64,000 bases of DNA from Alkalihalophilus marmarensis DSM 21297 (lineage in GTDB: Bacteria > Bacillota > Bacilli > Bacillales > Bacillaceae_D). The notes beneath the pieces were generated by a model that saw nothing but the letters and a program-made list of their open reading frames with translations, was not told where the DNA came from and ran no database searches. Shown here piece by piece: positions 25,486-34,118 of this stretch; position 1 is the first letter of the stretch; every line of letters starts with the position of its first letter. A program made the position numbers and the translations under genes. The stretch is from assembly GCF_000474275.2 (NCBI RefSeq), contig NZ_ATAE01000041.1, positions 1 to 64,000 of the forward strand. Reading direction: 5' to 3'.

Positions 25486-26400
25486 CTAGCTTTTCATTTT
25501 CGGATCGAGCGCATCACGCAGTCCGTCTCCGATCATATTAAATCCTAATACAACAAGCATGATCGAGAACCCTGGGAACAGCACCGTCCATGGGGCGGAT
25601 TGGATGAACTGTCTTGAATCTGATAGCATCTTGCCCCACTCTGGCATCGGAGCTTGAGCTCCTAAGCCGAGGAATCCAAGTGCTGCGGCTTCAAGTATCG
25701 CTGTACCGAAGCCAAGTGTTGCTTGAACGATAATCGGCGCGAGACTATTTGGCAGGATATGATGGAAAATGATCCGGCCATTTTTCATCCCCTGCGCCTT
25801 GGCTGCCATAATAAATTCTTCTTCCCGTAAGCTGATGACCTTTGACCGGACGAGCCGTCCAAAAATAGGCACGTTGACAATCGCAATCGCAATCAACGCA
25901 TTTTGAAGTGACGGCCCTAAGATCGCAACAATGGCAATCGCTAATAGAATGCTTGGGAAAGCGAGCATAATATCGAAAATACGCGAGATCAGCATGTCAA
26001 TCCAGCGGCCGTAGTAGCCAGCGATTAAGCCAAGCGTCGTCCCGAAAATCAGAGCCCCTGTTACTGCAAAGAAACCAACTTGGAGTGAAAGCCTTGCACC
26101 GTACACAATCCTTGTAAAAATATCCCGTCCGAAGTCATCCGTTCCAAACCAATGCTCCATAGATGGCCCTTGCAGACGGTTAGCTGGATTTGTTTCTGAA
26201 TAGGAACTGCTCGTCAAAAGCGGAGCAAAAATAGCGATTAATATAAAGCTTGTAATAATGATCAACCCGACAATCGCAAGCTTATTTTTCTTCAATTGCT
26301 TAAATGCTTCCCTCCAAGGAGAAACCACTGTATATTGATCCTCTGGAGGGGGCGAATTAGGCTCTGGTGTCATCAATGGCTTAGCATGTTCTGTTTTCAT
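25486..26400 (-). CDS. Peptide ABC transporter permease, DppC/OppC type (operon 2)
   Basis: A 304-residue inner-membrane subunit with a cytoplasmic Pro-rich N-terminus, a first helix near 44-62 (AIVGLIIITSFILIAIFAPL), GTDDFGRDIFTRIVYGARLS and the EAA loop LVRSKVISLREEEFIMAAKAQGM. It ends GLRDALDPKMKS. It is a clear paralogue of the OppC-type gene at 18734-19669. Last gene of operon 2; AAGGAGGG precedes the ATG, 12 bases after the B-type gene. Confidence 0.93.
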   Translation of the reverse strand: MKTEHAKPLMTPEPNSPPPEDQYTVVSPWREAFKQLKKNKLAIVGLIIITSFILIAIFAPLLTSSSYSETNPANRLQGPSMEHWFGTDDFGRDIFTRIVYGARLSLQVGFFAVTGALIFGTTLGLIAGYYGRWIDMLISRIFDIMLAFPSILLAIAIVAILGPSLQNALIAIAIVNVPIFGRLVRSKVISLREEEFIMAAKAQGMKNGRIIFHHILPNSLAPIIVQATLGFGTAILEAAALGFLGLGAQAPMPEWGKMLSDSRQFIQSAPWTVLFPGFSIMLVVLGFNMIGDGLRDALDPKMKS

Positions 26401-26412
26401 CCGAGTCCCTCC

Positions 26413-27414
26413 TTAATATTTAATCCGTGGATCAATGTAGGAATACAGCAGATCGACAAATAAATTAATTAAAACGAATATGGTCGCAACAACGAGAATT
26501 CCAGATTGAATGACCGGATAGTCACGGTAATTGATCGCCTCAAAAATATAACGCCCGATTCCCGGCCAGCTGAAAATGGTCTCTGTTAAGATCGCCCCGC
26601 CTAACAGGTTACCTGTTTGCAGACCAACGACCGTCAGTACAGGAATTAATGCATTTTTAAGCGCATGCTTGTAAATAACTACACCTTGTCCTGAACCTTT
26701 TGCATTGACTGTTCGAATATAATCCGAGCGAAGCACTTCAAGCATACTCGAACGGGTCATTCTTGCAATAATTGCCATCGGAATCGTGCCAAGTGCAATT
26801 CCCGGAAGAATTAAATGTTTGATCGACTCCCATGTCTTATCAAATTGCCCGCTAATGATCGTATCGAATACGTAGAGTCCGGTCGTTGAAATAATCGGAT
26901 CACGCGGATTATCTCGTCCGAAAGCCGGGAGCCACCCAAGCTCTTGAGCAAATATCCACTGCTCCATCAACGCGAGCCAAAAGATCGGCATCGATACCCC
27001 GACGAGCGCAATGAACATACTCAAATAGTCAAACCAAGAATTTTGCTTCCACGCACTGACAATACCAGCGTTGACACCAATAATAATGGCAAAAATCATT
27101 GCAAAAATCGTCAACTCAATAGTGGCTGCTAAATATGGCCAAATTTCTTCTATAATCGGTTTATTCGTTCTAAGAGATGTTCCTAAATCACCTGTTGCCA
27201 AGTCTTTCATGTATAACCCGTATTGCACCCAGTACGGCTCATTTAATCCAAGACGCTCTTCAAGATCTGCAATCGCTTGAGGAGAGGCTTGTTCACCAAG
27301 AATCGTTTGTGCGGGGTTTCCAGGTATTAAGTGAATGATTGAAAACGTCACGATTGTCATCCCGATTAAAACAGGAATCAACAATAATAAACGTCGCATC
27401 GCATAAGCCAGCAT
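26413..27414 (-). CDS. Peptide ABC transporter permease, DppB/OppB type (operon 2)
   Basis: A 333-residue membrane subunit beginning MRRLLLLIPVLIGMTIVT, with the PGNPAQTILGEQASPQ loop, the EAA loop RMTRSSMLEVLRSDYIRTVNAKG and the C-terminal tail YSYIDPRIKY. It is somewhat longer than the operon 1 partner because of an added 20-residue periplasm-side segment around 175-200. ATG follows AGGTGACATC. A perfect hairpin with a U-run lies upstream, between it and the binding-protein gene. Confidence 0.93.
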   Translation of the reverse strand: MLAYAMRRLLLLIPVLIGMTIVTFSIIHLIPGNPAQTILGEQASPQAIADLEERLGLNEPYWVQYGLYMKDLATGDLGTSLRTNKPIIEEIWPYLAATIELTIFAMIFAIIIGVNAGIVSAWKQNSWFDYLSMFIALVGVSMPIFWLALMEQWIFAQELGWLPAFGRDNPRDPIISTTGLYVFDTIISGQFDKTWESIKHLILPGIALGTIPMAIIARMTRSSMLEVLRSDYIRTVNAKGSGQGVVIYKHALKNALIPVLTVVGLQTGNLLGGAILTETIFSWPGIGRYIFEAINYRDYPVIQSGILVVATIFVLINLFVDLLYSYIDPRIKY

Positions 27415-27441
27415 GATGTCACCTCGCTACTATTTAATCCT

Positions 27442-27473
27442 AAAAAAAGGAGGAGTAGAGACGTCTCTACTCC
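27442..27473 (-). terminator. Strong terminator-like palindrome between binding protein and permease
   Basis: GGAGTAGAGAC/GTCTCTACTCC is a perfect 22-bp palindrome (27452-27473). On the minus strand TCCTTTTTTT follows, so it should stop a large part of transcripts right after the binding-protein gene and lower permease expression. Confidence 0.75.
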
Positions 27474-27483
27474 CCTCTTGTGC

Positions 27484-29148
27484 TTAGTTCTCTAGTTCAA
27501 CTTCATCTAATGTTTCACTTGTAGATGGGTGTGGTACATAGTTCTTCACGTTCGAGCTGCCCGCTAGTGTCGGGATTGAGTGAACAAGCGGAACCATTGG
27601 AGCATCTTCATGAATCAGCTCTTGTACTTGCTCGTAAAGCTCAGCACGCACATCAAAGTCCACTTCTGTTTTTGCTTGAACAAGCAGGTCATTCACTTCT
27701 TCATTGCTGTAGAATGAACGGTTACCACCAGGGATCGCATCACCGTGTAATAGGTTTGAGAAGAAGTAATCCGGGTCACCGTTTACACCAGACCAGCCAA
27801 GCATGAACACGTCATGTTTACCTTGCTCTGTTTCTTCAAGATACGTTGCCCACTCTTTTGTTACGATGTTTGCCGTAATGCCGACATCAGCTAAGTTAGC
27901 TTGGATCGCTTCAGCTGCACGCTGCGGATCTGGCATGTACGGACGAGCAACAGGCATTGTCCATAGATCAAATGTGAAGCCATCTTCAATTCCAGCTTCA
28001 GCTAAAAGCTCTTTTGCAAGCTCAGGATCATAGCTGTACTCATCAATTCCATCGTTGTAGCCAAGGTATCCTGGCGGGATTGTATTTTTCGCTGTTTCTG
28101 CTAGACCGCCGTAAAGAATCGCAATTAAGCCTTCTTTATCAATCGCGTGGTTAAAGGCACGACGAACAACCGGATCATTAAACGGTTCTTTTTCTACATG
28201 GAAACCTAAGTATCCGATATTATTTGTTGCACGTTCGAATACTTGCAGGCTGTCATCGCCCTCAATTTGAGCGACATCATCAGGGTTTAGACCATCCATA
28301 ATATCAATTTGACCAGAACGTAACGCTGTCAGACGAGCCGAGTTATCAGGAATCACCTGGAAGATAACGCGGTCAAGCTTCGGCAGTCCTTCTTTCCAGT
28401 AGTCTTCGTTTTTTTCTAAAATAATTGAGTCATCACGAGACCAGCTGACAAATTTAAATGGACCTGTTCCTACAGGGTTTTCATTGATTGCACTTCCATG
28501 CTCTTCAAATGCTTGAGGAGACGTAATCGCAAAGTAGCTCATCCCCATGTTTTGCAGGAATGATCCTAACGGTTGGTTTAAAACAAACTCAATTTCATAA
28601 TCACCAAGCACGTTGATTTCTTCAATCACGTGGCCCTCGTCACCTTTATAGCCGCCAAACTGCGTACCATACACGCTGTATGTGTAGCCTTCATCAAGGA
28701 ATGCATACTCATGCTCTGGGTCAGCCCAGCGCTCAAAGTTCAGTTTTACAGCTTCTGCATTAAAGTCTGTTCCATCGTGGAATGTCACGCCTTCTTCAAG
28801 GTGGAACACAAAACGCAGACCAGAATCATCTACTTCCCAGTCATGAGCAAGACCAGGTCCGATTTCAAATGAATCGCGGTCAAACTCGATCAATGTCTCG
28901 TAAATGTTCTTTGTAACACGAGACGATTCACCATCTGTTACACTTGCATAATCTAAGCTGACAGAATCTCCACCACGGGCAAATACTAATGTTTGATCTC
29001 CCGAAGACTCACCATCTGTACCTTCTACTTCCTCTTCTGCCTCACCATCACCAGATTCTGGCGCCGACGTATCATCACTGCTGCATGCAGCAAGGAATAA
29101 TACGAACGCAAGCAAGAGCACCATCAAAAACGACAATCGATGTTTCAT
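27484..29148 (-). CDS. Peptide-binding lipoprotein (SBP family 5, operon 2)
   Basis: A 554-residue extracellular binding protein. It has a lipoprotein signal ending LFLAACSSD (Cys22), an acidic linker, and the SBP family 5 fold: TLVFARGGDSVSLDYASVTD, EGVTFHDGTDFNAEAVKLNF and VVRRAFNHAIDKEGLIAILY. The N-terminal FARGGD-type strand and the YTYSVYG region resemble dipeptide or glutathione-type binding proteins more than OppA, but the ligand is not decided. RBS GGGGGAAATG precedes the ATG. Confidence 0.93.
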   Translation of the reverse strand: MKHRLSFLMVLLLAFVLFLAACSSDDTSAPESGDGEAEEEVEGTDGESSGDQTLVFARGGDSVSLDYASVTDGESSRVTKNIYETLIEFDRDSFEIGPGLAHDWEVDDSGLRFVFHLEEGVTFHDGTDFNAEAVKLNFERWADPEHEYAFLDEGYTYSVYGTQFGGYKGDEGHVIEEINVLGDYEIEFVLNQPLGSFLQNMGMSYFAITSPQAFEEHGSAINENPVGTGPFKFVSWSRDDSIILEKNEDYWKEGLPKLDRVIFQVIPDNSARLTALRSGQIDIMDGLNPDDVAQIEGDDSLQVFERATNNIGYLGFHVEKEPFNDPVVRRAFNHAIDKEGLIAILYGGLAETAKNTIPPGYLGYNDGIDEYSYDPELAKELLAEAGIEDGFTFDLWTMPVARPYMPDPQRAAEAIQANLADVGITANIVTKEWATYLEETEQGKHDVFMLGWSGVNGDPDYFFSNLLHGDAIPGGNRSFYSNEEVNDLLVQAKTEVDFDVRAELYEQVQELIHEDAPMVPLVHSIPTLAGSSNVKNYVPHPSTSETLDEVELEN

Positions 29149-29201
29149 GCATCATTTCCCCCTGTCTCTTCTTTGTTTTCTCTATCATTCATGCAGCACT
29201 G

Positions 29202-30170
29202 CTAGTTATAAAGGTGGCAGGCTACAAAATGATCATCTCCTACATCCTGCAGTGCAGGGCGTTCAGTTTTGCAAATGTCCATGCATTCCGGACACCGCGT
29301 GTGAAACGTGCAGCCGCTTGGCGGATTCGACGGGCTTGGTACATCGCCCTCTAAAATCATCCGGTCCGCCTTCGCATCAGGGTCCGGCACAGGAACGGCT
29401 GAGAGCAATGCCTTTGTATAAGGATGCTTCGGTTCCTCATAGAGTGCATCCTTCCCTGCCAGCTCCACCATCCGGCCAAGATACATCACCCCGACACGGT
29501 CACTTATATGCTTAACGACACTAAGGTCATGAGCAATAAACACATACGTTAACTTAAACTCATCCTTCAAATCTTCCATCAAATTAAGAATCTGCGACTG
29601 CACCGAAACATCAAGTGCTGATACCGGCTCATCACATATGACAAGCTTCGGGTTCACCGCCAGCGCTCTTGCAATCCCGATCCGCTGCCGCTGCCCTCCG
29701 CTGAATTGATGCGGATAGCGGTTCGCGTGATAGGAACTGAGTCCGACAACCTCAAGAAGCTCGGCAACTTTTTTACGCCGCTCTTCCTTTGTCCCAATCC
29801 CATGCACAAGAAGCGGCTCACTGATAATCCGCTCAATGTTATGACGTGGATTAAGCGATGCGTACGGGTCTTGGAAAATAATCTGCATGTCTCGTCGGAG
29901 CTTTCTCATCTCTTCATCCGAGAGCTTTGTGACATCACGCCCTTCAAATTTCACTTCACCTTCCGTCGGCTCAATCAATCGTAAAATCGATTTACCAGTA
30001 GTCGATTTGCCGCAGCCAGACTCGCCAACAATTCCTAAGATTTCGCCTTCATAGACAGTGAAGCTGACATCATCAACCGCTTTGACCTCGCCTACCTTTT
30101 TGCTAAGGAAGCCTCCGCGCACTTCAAAATATTTTTTCAATCCTTTTACTTCTAAAAGTGGTTTAGCCAA
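29202..30170 (-). CDS. Peptide ABC transporter ATPase, DppF/OppF type (operon 2)
   Basis: A 322-residue ATPase with Walker A ([11 protein letters not shown]), signature [15 protein letters not shown], Walker B ([14 protein letters not shown]) and the Cys-containing C-terminal domain ([17 protein letters not shown]). The start is TTG 30170 after GGGAGCGAG, and it overlaps the end of the D-type gene by eight bases, implying coupled translation. Confidence 0.93.
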   Translation of the reverse strand: MAKPLLEVKGLKKYFEVRGGFLSKKVGEVKAVDDVSFTVYEGEILGIVGESGCGKSTTGKSILRLIEPTEGEVKFEGRDVTKLSDEEMRKLRRDMQIIFQDPYASLNPRHNIERIISEPLLVHGIGTKEERRKKVAELLEVVGLSSYHANRYPHQFSGGQRQRIGIARALAVNPKLVICDEPVSALDVSVQSQILNLMEDLKDEFKLTYVFIAHDLSVVKHISDRVGVMYLGRMVELAGKDALYEEPKHPYTKALLSAVPVPDPDAKADRMILEGDVPSPSNPPSGCTFHTRCPECMDICKTERPALQDVGDDHFVACHLYN

Positions 30171-31155
30171 CGTTCTCGCTCCCTTCTGTGTCGTAAAGAA
30201 AGCAGCGCACCTGATGCCCGGCAGAATCAGTTAATAGCTCAGGATCTTCTGAGATGCAGCGGCCGAATGCTGATTCACAACGAGCAGCAAAACGACAGCC
30301 TTGCCTGATGCTCCCAGGCTTTGGCACACTCCCCGGAATTGAGTACAGCCGCTGCTCTTTCTCGTGAATCTTCGGCAGGGATTTAATCAGGCCTTTTGTG
30401 TATGGGTGCTTCGGCTCTTTTAGAATTGCACGAACCGTCCCTTCCTCCACCACTTTTCCTGCATACATCACAATCACTCGGTCACAGATTTCGGCAACGA
30501 CCCCCAGGTCATGGGTAATCATCATAATTGCTGTCCCTTGCTCCTTATTTAACTTCCTCATTAAATCAAGAATTTGCGCTTGGATCGTTACATCGAGGGC
30601 TGTTGTCGGTTCATCCGCAATCAGCACCTCCGGATCACAGCTCATCGCCATCGCAATCATGACACGCTGACGCATTCCGCCGGATAATTGATGCGGATAC
30701 TCATCGACAATTTCATCGGCACGCGGAATCCCGACAATCTTCAGCATATCGACTGCTTTTGCTTTCGCTTCTTTTTTAGACAGCTTTTGATGGTTGCGGA
30801 TCGCCTCCATCAATTGATTGCCGATTGTAAAGAGAGGATTTAATGATGTCATCGGTTCTTGGAAAATCATCGCGATCTCATTGCCGCGAATTTTTTTCAT
30901 CCGACGTTTTGAAACGGCTGCGAGATTCTCTTCTTTAAACAGAATTTCACCGCCAACAATTTTACCTGGAGGATTAGGCACAAGGTTCATCACCGATAGG
31001 GATGTGACACTTTTCCCACAGCCCGACTCTCCCACTATGCCGACTACTTCCCCTTTATGTATTTTCATGCTCACATCATCCACAGCCGGAATTTCACCAT
31101 TGTCTGTAAAAAAATGCGTCCGCACATTTTTAAGCTCAAGAACAACTTCAGACAT
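30163..31155 (-). CDS. Peptide ABC transporter ATPase, DppD/OppD type (operon 2)
   Basis: A 330-residue ATPase that heads operon 2. Walker A ([11 protein letters not shown]), signature [15 protein letters not shown], Walker B ([14 protein letters not shown]), H-loop (ITHDLGVV) and a C-terminal Cys-rich oligopeptide domain ([17 protein letters not shown]). AAGGAGG precedes the ATG. A good CodY-type box lies 117-131 bases upstream of the start, consistent with repression in rich medium as known for Bacillus dpp and opp genes. Confidence 0.93.
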   Translation of the reverse strand: MSEVVLELKNVRTHFFTDNGEIPAVDDVSMKIHKGEVVGIVGESGCGKSVTSLSVMNLVPNPPGKIVGGEILFKEENLAAVSKRRMKKIRGNEIAMIFQEPMTSLNPLFTIGNQLMEAIRNHQKLSKKEAKAKAVDMLKIVGIPRADEIVDEYPHQLSGGMRQRVMIAMAMSCDPEVLIADEPTTALDVTIQAQILDLMRKLNKEQGTAIMMITHDLGVVAEICDRVIVMYAGKVVEEGTVRAILKEPKHPYTKGLIKSLPKIHEKEQRLYSIPGSVPKPGSIRQGCRFAARCESAFGRCISEDPELLTDSAGHQVRCFLYDTEGSENVG

Positions 31156-31468
31156 TTAAATGCCTCCTTCACACGTCCGTATAGAAATGTCATTTGACTT
31201 TATCGTAGAAAGATATTTATCGATAACATTATGTACACACCAAAAACACATACAAGAATAATAGATTTGTTAATTTTCAGAATTTTACTGATATATTCTA
31301 AAATATATAATATTCTGAACATAATCAAGTACTTTTTTTCTAAATTAGGCTAATTTCGTTCGCTCATTTACGACAAAATACCTATATGATATGTGTTTCA
31401 CACGCATACAAATAAACTCACTGACATAATTTATTCATTTAATATGAATACTTTCGTACAAATTTTTC
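31156..31468. other. Divergent promoter region, no gene seen
   Basis: About 310 A/T-rich bases between the second peptide-transport operon and the LCP gene. It contains the CodY-type box at 31272-31286; the LCP promoter follows at 31469. No ORF with a ribosome site was found. Confidence 0.6.
31272..31286. promoter_or_regulatory. Candidate CodY box upstream of operon 2
   Basis: AATTTTCAGAATTTT differs from the CodY consensus AATTTTCWGAAAATT at two of 15 positions. Peptide transporters are established CodY targets in B. subtilis. Binding has not been shown for this site. Confidence 0.55.
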
Positions 31469-31497
31469 TTTACGCCCTAGCGATTATTCGCTATGAT
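31469..31497 (+). promoter_or_regulatory. Sigma-A-type promoter of the LCP gene
   Basis: TTTACG, 17 bases, TATGAT: near-consensus sigma-A spacing and hexamers, about 40 bases upstream of the ATG. Confidence 0.6.
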
Positions 31498-31537
31498 ATG
31501 ATAGATATGGACAAATTATTTAAAGTGAGGTATTGCC

Positions 31538-32554
31538 ATGGCGCAATCGAGAGTGAGACGACGTAAAAGTCGTGTAAAAAAAACATTAAAGATCTTTGTA
31601 TTTATAGGTCTTTTCTCCTTCTTACTAGCTGGAGCAGCCGTTACCTATTTTGCTTTTCAATTAGCAAATGCAACGACATCATCTGAAGTAGAGCTAGAAC
31701 GAGGGGAGAAATCAGAGCTTCGAACTGAACCTGTAAATCCAAGTAAAGATAATATATCGATTTTATTTTTAGGATTAGATGACCGTGAAGGAAATTTAGA
31801 GGGACGCACAGATGCAATGCTGCTTGCTACCTTCAATAAAGAGCTAGGATCCATCAAATTATTAAATATTCCTCGTGATTCACTTGTTGACATACCTGGC
31901 CGTAAAAACCGTGATAAAATTAATCACGCACACGCGTACGGCGGACTTGATACAACAATTGATACGGTTGAAAATTTATTTGATATTCCAGTTGATTATT
32001 ATGTAACATTAAATTTCGTTGCCTTTGTTGAAATTGTTGATGCATTAGGCGGCGTAGAAGTTGAGGTTCCATTCACGTTTACAGAAATGGACAGCAATGA
32101 TACGCACGGTGCCATTACATTAGAAGAAGGCACACAATTGTTAAACGGTGAAGAAGCTCTTGCTTTCTCGCGTATGAGAAAAAGTGATCCACGCGGAGAC
32201 TTCGGCCGCGGCGAACGCCAGCAAGAAGTCATTAAAGCAGTTATTCGCAAAGGTGCATCTTTTTCTTCCATCTCAAGCTACAATGAAGTATTGCAAAGCA
32301 TTGAAGATCATATCTCTACAAACTTAAGCTTTGGAAACATCGTCGCTCTTCACTCGTATGCAAGTGAGCTGAACAATATGGATTCGATTCATATTGAAGG
32401 GGACGACCGCCGCATTAATGGCGGGTACTACTTTGAACCGAGACAAGATTCTATTGATGAGTTATCAGCAACCTTTCGCGTTCACTTAGGTTTAGTTGAA
32501 CCAGAAGAGCGTGATTATGACGAATTTGACTCTACGGAAGAAGAAACCGAATAA
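31538..32554 (+). CDS. LytR-CpsA-Psr (LCP) family wall-polymer transferase
   Basis: Membrane enzyme that attaches lipid-linked teichoic acid or secondary polymers to peptidoglycan. The 338-residue protein has a short basic N-terminus, one membrane helix (about 20-42, FVFIGLFSFLLAGAAVTYFA), and an extracellular LCP domain with its polyprenyl-phosphate-binding residues (FLGLDDREGNLEGRTDAMLL, LLNIPRDSLVDIPG, AFSRMRKSDPRGDFGRGERQ). A Glu-rich tail ends it. It lies next to tagO and near csaB and wecG, so it probably acts on the SLH-binding polymer. Which TagT/U/V member it equals is not clear. Confidence 0.92.
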   Translation: MAQSRVRRRKSRVKKTLKIFVFIGLFSFLLAGAAVTYFAFQLANATTSSEVELERGEKSELRTEPVNPSKDNISILFLGLDDREGNLEGRTDAMLLATFNKELGSIKLLNIPRDSLVDIPGRKNRDKINHAHAYGGLDTTIDTVENLFDIPVDYYVTLNFVAFVEIVDALGGVEVEVPFTFTEMDSNDTHGAITLEEGTQLLNGEEALAFSRMRKSDPRGDFGRGERQQEVIKAVIRKGASFSSISSYNEVLQSIEDHISTNLSFGNIVALHSYASELNNMDSIHIEGDDRRINGGYYFEPRQDSIDELSATFRVHLGLVEPEERDYDEFDSTEEETE

Positions 32555-32562
32555 TACAAGCG

Positions 32563-32600
32563 AAGGTTCATCCACCAATCTGGTGAGGTGAACCTTTTTT
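32563..32600 (+). terminator. Terminator of the LCP gene
   Basis: AAGGTTCA/TGAACCTT stem with an 18-base loop and TTTTTT, eight bases after the stop codon. Confidence 0.85.
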
Positions 32601-32608
32601 GATGTGGA

Positions 32609-32705
32609 TTCGAGCAAATTATTAGGGAATTATAGCATATTCGTCGTTGATTTTAGCAAGCCCCAGCTTAATACAGCGAAAACAGCTTTTATTTTAGCAA
32701 ACGCT
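32609..32705 (+). repeat. Short 21-bp-phased array of ATTTTAGCAA-like motifs
   Basis: AGCA/AGCG cores start at 32613, 32634, 32655, 32675 and 32696: steps 21, 21, 20, 21. Best units are ATTTTAGCAA (twice) and ATTATAGCAT. The period equals that of arrays A-D but the motif is different. It lies between the convergent LCP and tagO terminators. Possibly a related or decayed element. Confidence 0.5.
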
Positions 32706-32737
32706 TCAAATAAATGGAACTTCACACTATTTGGCGC

Positions 32738-32775
32738 AAAAAAAGCCTGAGTAATCATCTCGATCACTCAGACTG
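32738..32775 (-). terminator. Terminator of tagO
   Basis: Minus-strand stem AGTCTGAGT/ACTCAGGCT followed by TTTTTTT, ten bases after the stop. Confidence 0.85.
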
Positions 32776-32784
32776 TAACGTTCA

Positions 32785-33849
32785 TTATGAAATTCGTCTT
32801 GCACTATTTTTGTTCTGAATGCGACGAACTAAATTCATAACTGGACGGTACTCATCACTTACTAAGCCGACACGCTCTGCAATCAGCTCAATAACAACCA
32901 AGCTGATCGTAATAACTAGTAATGAGATCCATAGCGTTGACATTGTAAGAACAACGGCTGCTAAACCAAAGAATGCTGTCATCGCATAAATAACTAACAC
33001 GGTTTGTTTATGAGATAAACCGATGCGAAGCAAACAGTGGTGTAAATGTGATTTATCTGGTGCTGATAATGGTTTCTTCTGCACCACACGACGTACGATC
33101 GCAAACAGTGTATCTGAAATTGGAACAGCTAAGATAATAACAGGAATCACAAGTGAGAATGCCGTAACATTTTTGAATCCTAATAATGAAATAACAGCAA
33201 TCATATATCCTAAGAATAAGGCCCCTGTATCACCCATAAAGATTTTTGCTGGATTAAAGTTATGAACTAAAAATCCGAGCGTACTTCCTAAAAGAATCAC
33301 ACCAAGAGAGGCGACAAACATATTGCCGTCTAAAATCGCAAGACCTGAAATGGTAATTAAAACAATTGATGAAACACCAGCAGCTAAACCGTCTAAGCCA
33401 TCAATTAAGTTAATCGCATTCGTGATCCCGATAATCCATAAAAGCGTGATTGGAATCGCTAACCATCCTAAGTGCAATTCCCCGCCGAAAGGCAAGTTAA
33501 TAAAATCTAAGCGAACTCCGTAAAATATAACGACACCAGCTGCTAATAACTGGCCAAACAACTTCCATTTAGCGGACAGCTCAATCATATCATCTAAAAA
33601 TCCGGTTAAAATGATAATAAAGCTTCCGATTAGAATCGGTATCATGTACGGACTAGCCGGCTGTAAGATGATAAAACCAATAAGAAATCCAATATATATT
33701 GCCAAACCACCTAACCTGGCCATCACTTTCTGATGGACTTTACGATGGTTCGGTTGATCTGTAGCGCCAATCTTAATCGCAAATTGTTTTACGACCGGTG
33801 TAATTAAAACCGCGACGATAAAACATATCAATAATGTCCAAGCGATCAT
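32785..33849 (-). CDS. tagO: Undecaprenyl-phosphate GlcNAc-1-phosphate transferase (TagO/WecA)
   Basis: Integral membrane enzyme that starts wall-polymer synthesis by moving GlcNAc-1-P to undecaprenyl phosphate. The 354-residue protein has about ten or eleven membrane helices and the family motifs: FLDDMIELSAKWK, NAINLIDGLDGLAAG, GDTGALFLGY and the DKSHLHHCLLRIG His motif of the WecA branch. AAGGAGG precedes the ATG. An extended -10 promoter lies about 115 bases upstream. With the nearby wecG/tagA gene it would make a GlcNAc-ManNAc linkage unit. Confidence 0.95.
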   Translation of the reverse strand: MIAWTLLICFIVAVLITPVVKQFAIKIGATDQPNHRKVHQKVMARLGGLAIYIGFLIGFIILQPASPYMIPILIGSFIIILTGFLDDMIELSAKWKLFGQLLAAGVVIFYGVRLDFINLPFGGELHLGWLAIPITLLWIIGITNAINLIDGLDGLAAGVSSIVLITISGLAILDGNMFVASLGVILLGSTLGFLVHNFNPAKIFMGDTGALFLGYMIAVISLLGFKNVTAFSLVIPVIILAVPISDTLFAIVRRVVQKKPLSAPDKSHLHHCLLRIGLSHKQTVLVIYAMTAFFGLAAVVLTMSTLWISLLVITISLVVIELIAERVGLVSDEYRPVMNLVRRIQNKNSARRIS

Positions 33850-33963
33850 GGTTGAACCTCCTTGTTTATACGTTCTCCAAATATCATGTTTTTATTTCAT
33901 ACTTCTGCCTTATATATTCTGTTTTGACAATATCTATAATACTCCTAATCTACTACCTAACGG

Positions 33964-33972
33964 ATTATAGCA
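33964..33972 (-). promoter_or_regulatory. Extended -10 promoter of tagO
   Basis: Minus-strand TGCTATAAT carries the TGN extension and a perfect TATAAT; no good -35 at 17 bases. It gives a leader of about 110 bases. Confidence 0.4.
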
Positions 33973-34075
33973 CATTGTCCTAATCAAGAGAAGCGCTTTT
34001 GAAACAAAACAGTTTTCGTTACATAATTTCACAAACAAATGAGATGAAACGTTTGTATTTATTAAGTTCTAATTA

Positions 34076-34110
34076 AAAAGACCAAGACATCAATTCGTCT
34101 TGGTCCTTTA
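34076..34110 (-). terminator. Terminator after csaB
   Basis: Minus-strand stem AAGGACCAAGAC/GTCTTGGTCTTT and a T-run, ending the wecG-csaA-DUF5693-csaB operon. Confidence 0.85.
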
Positions 34111-34118
34111 TATACCCT

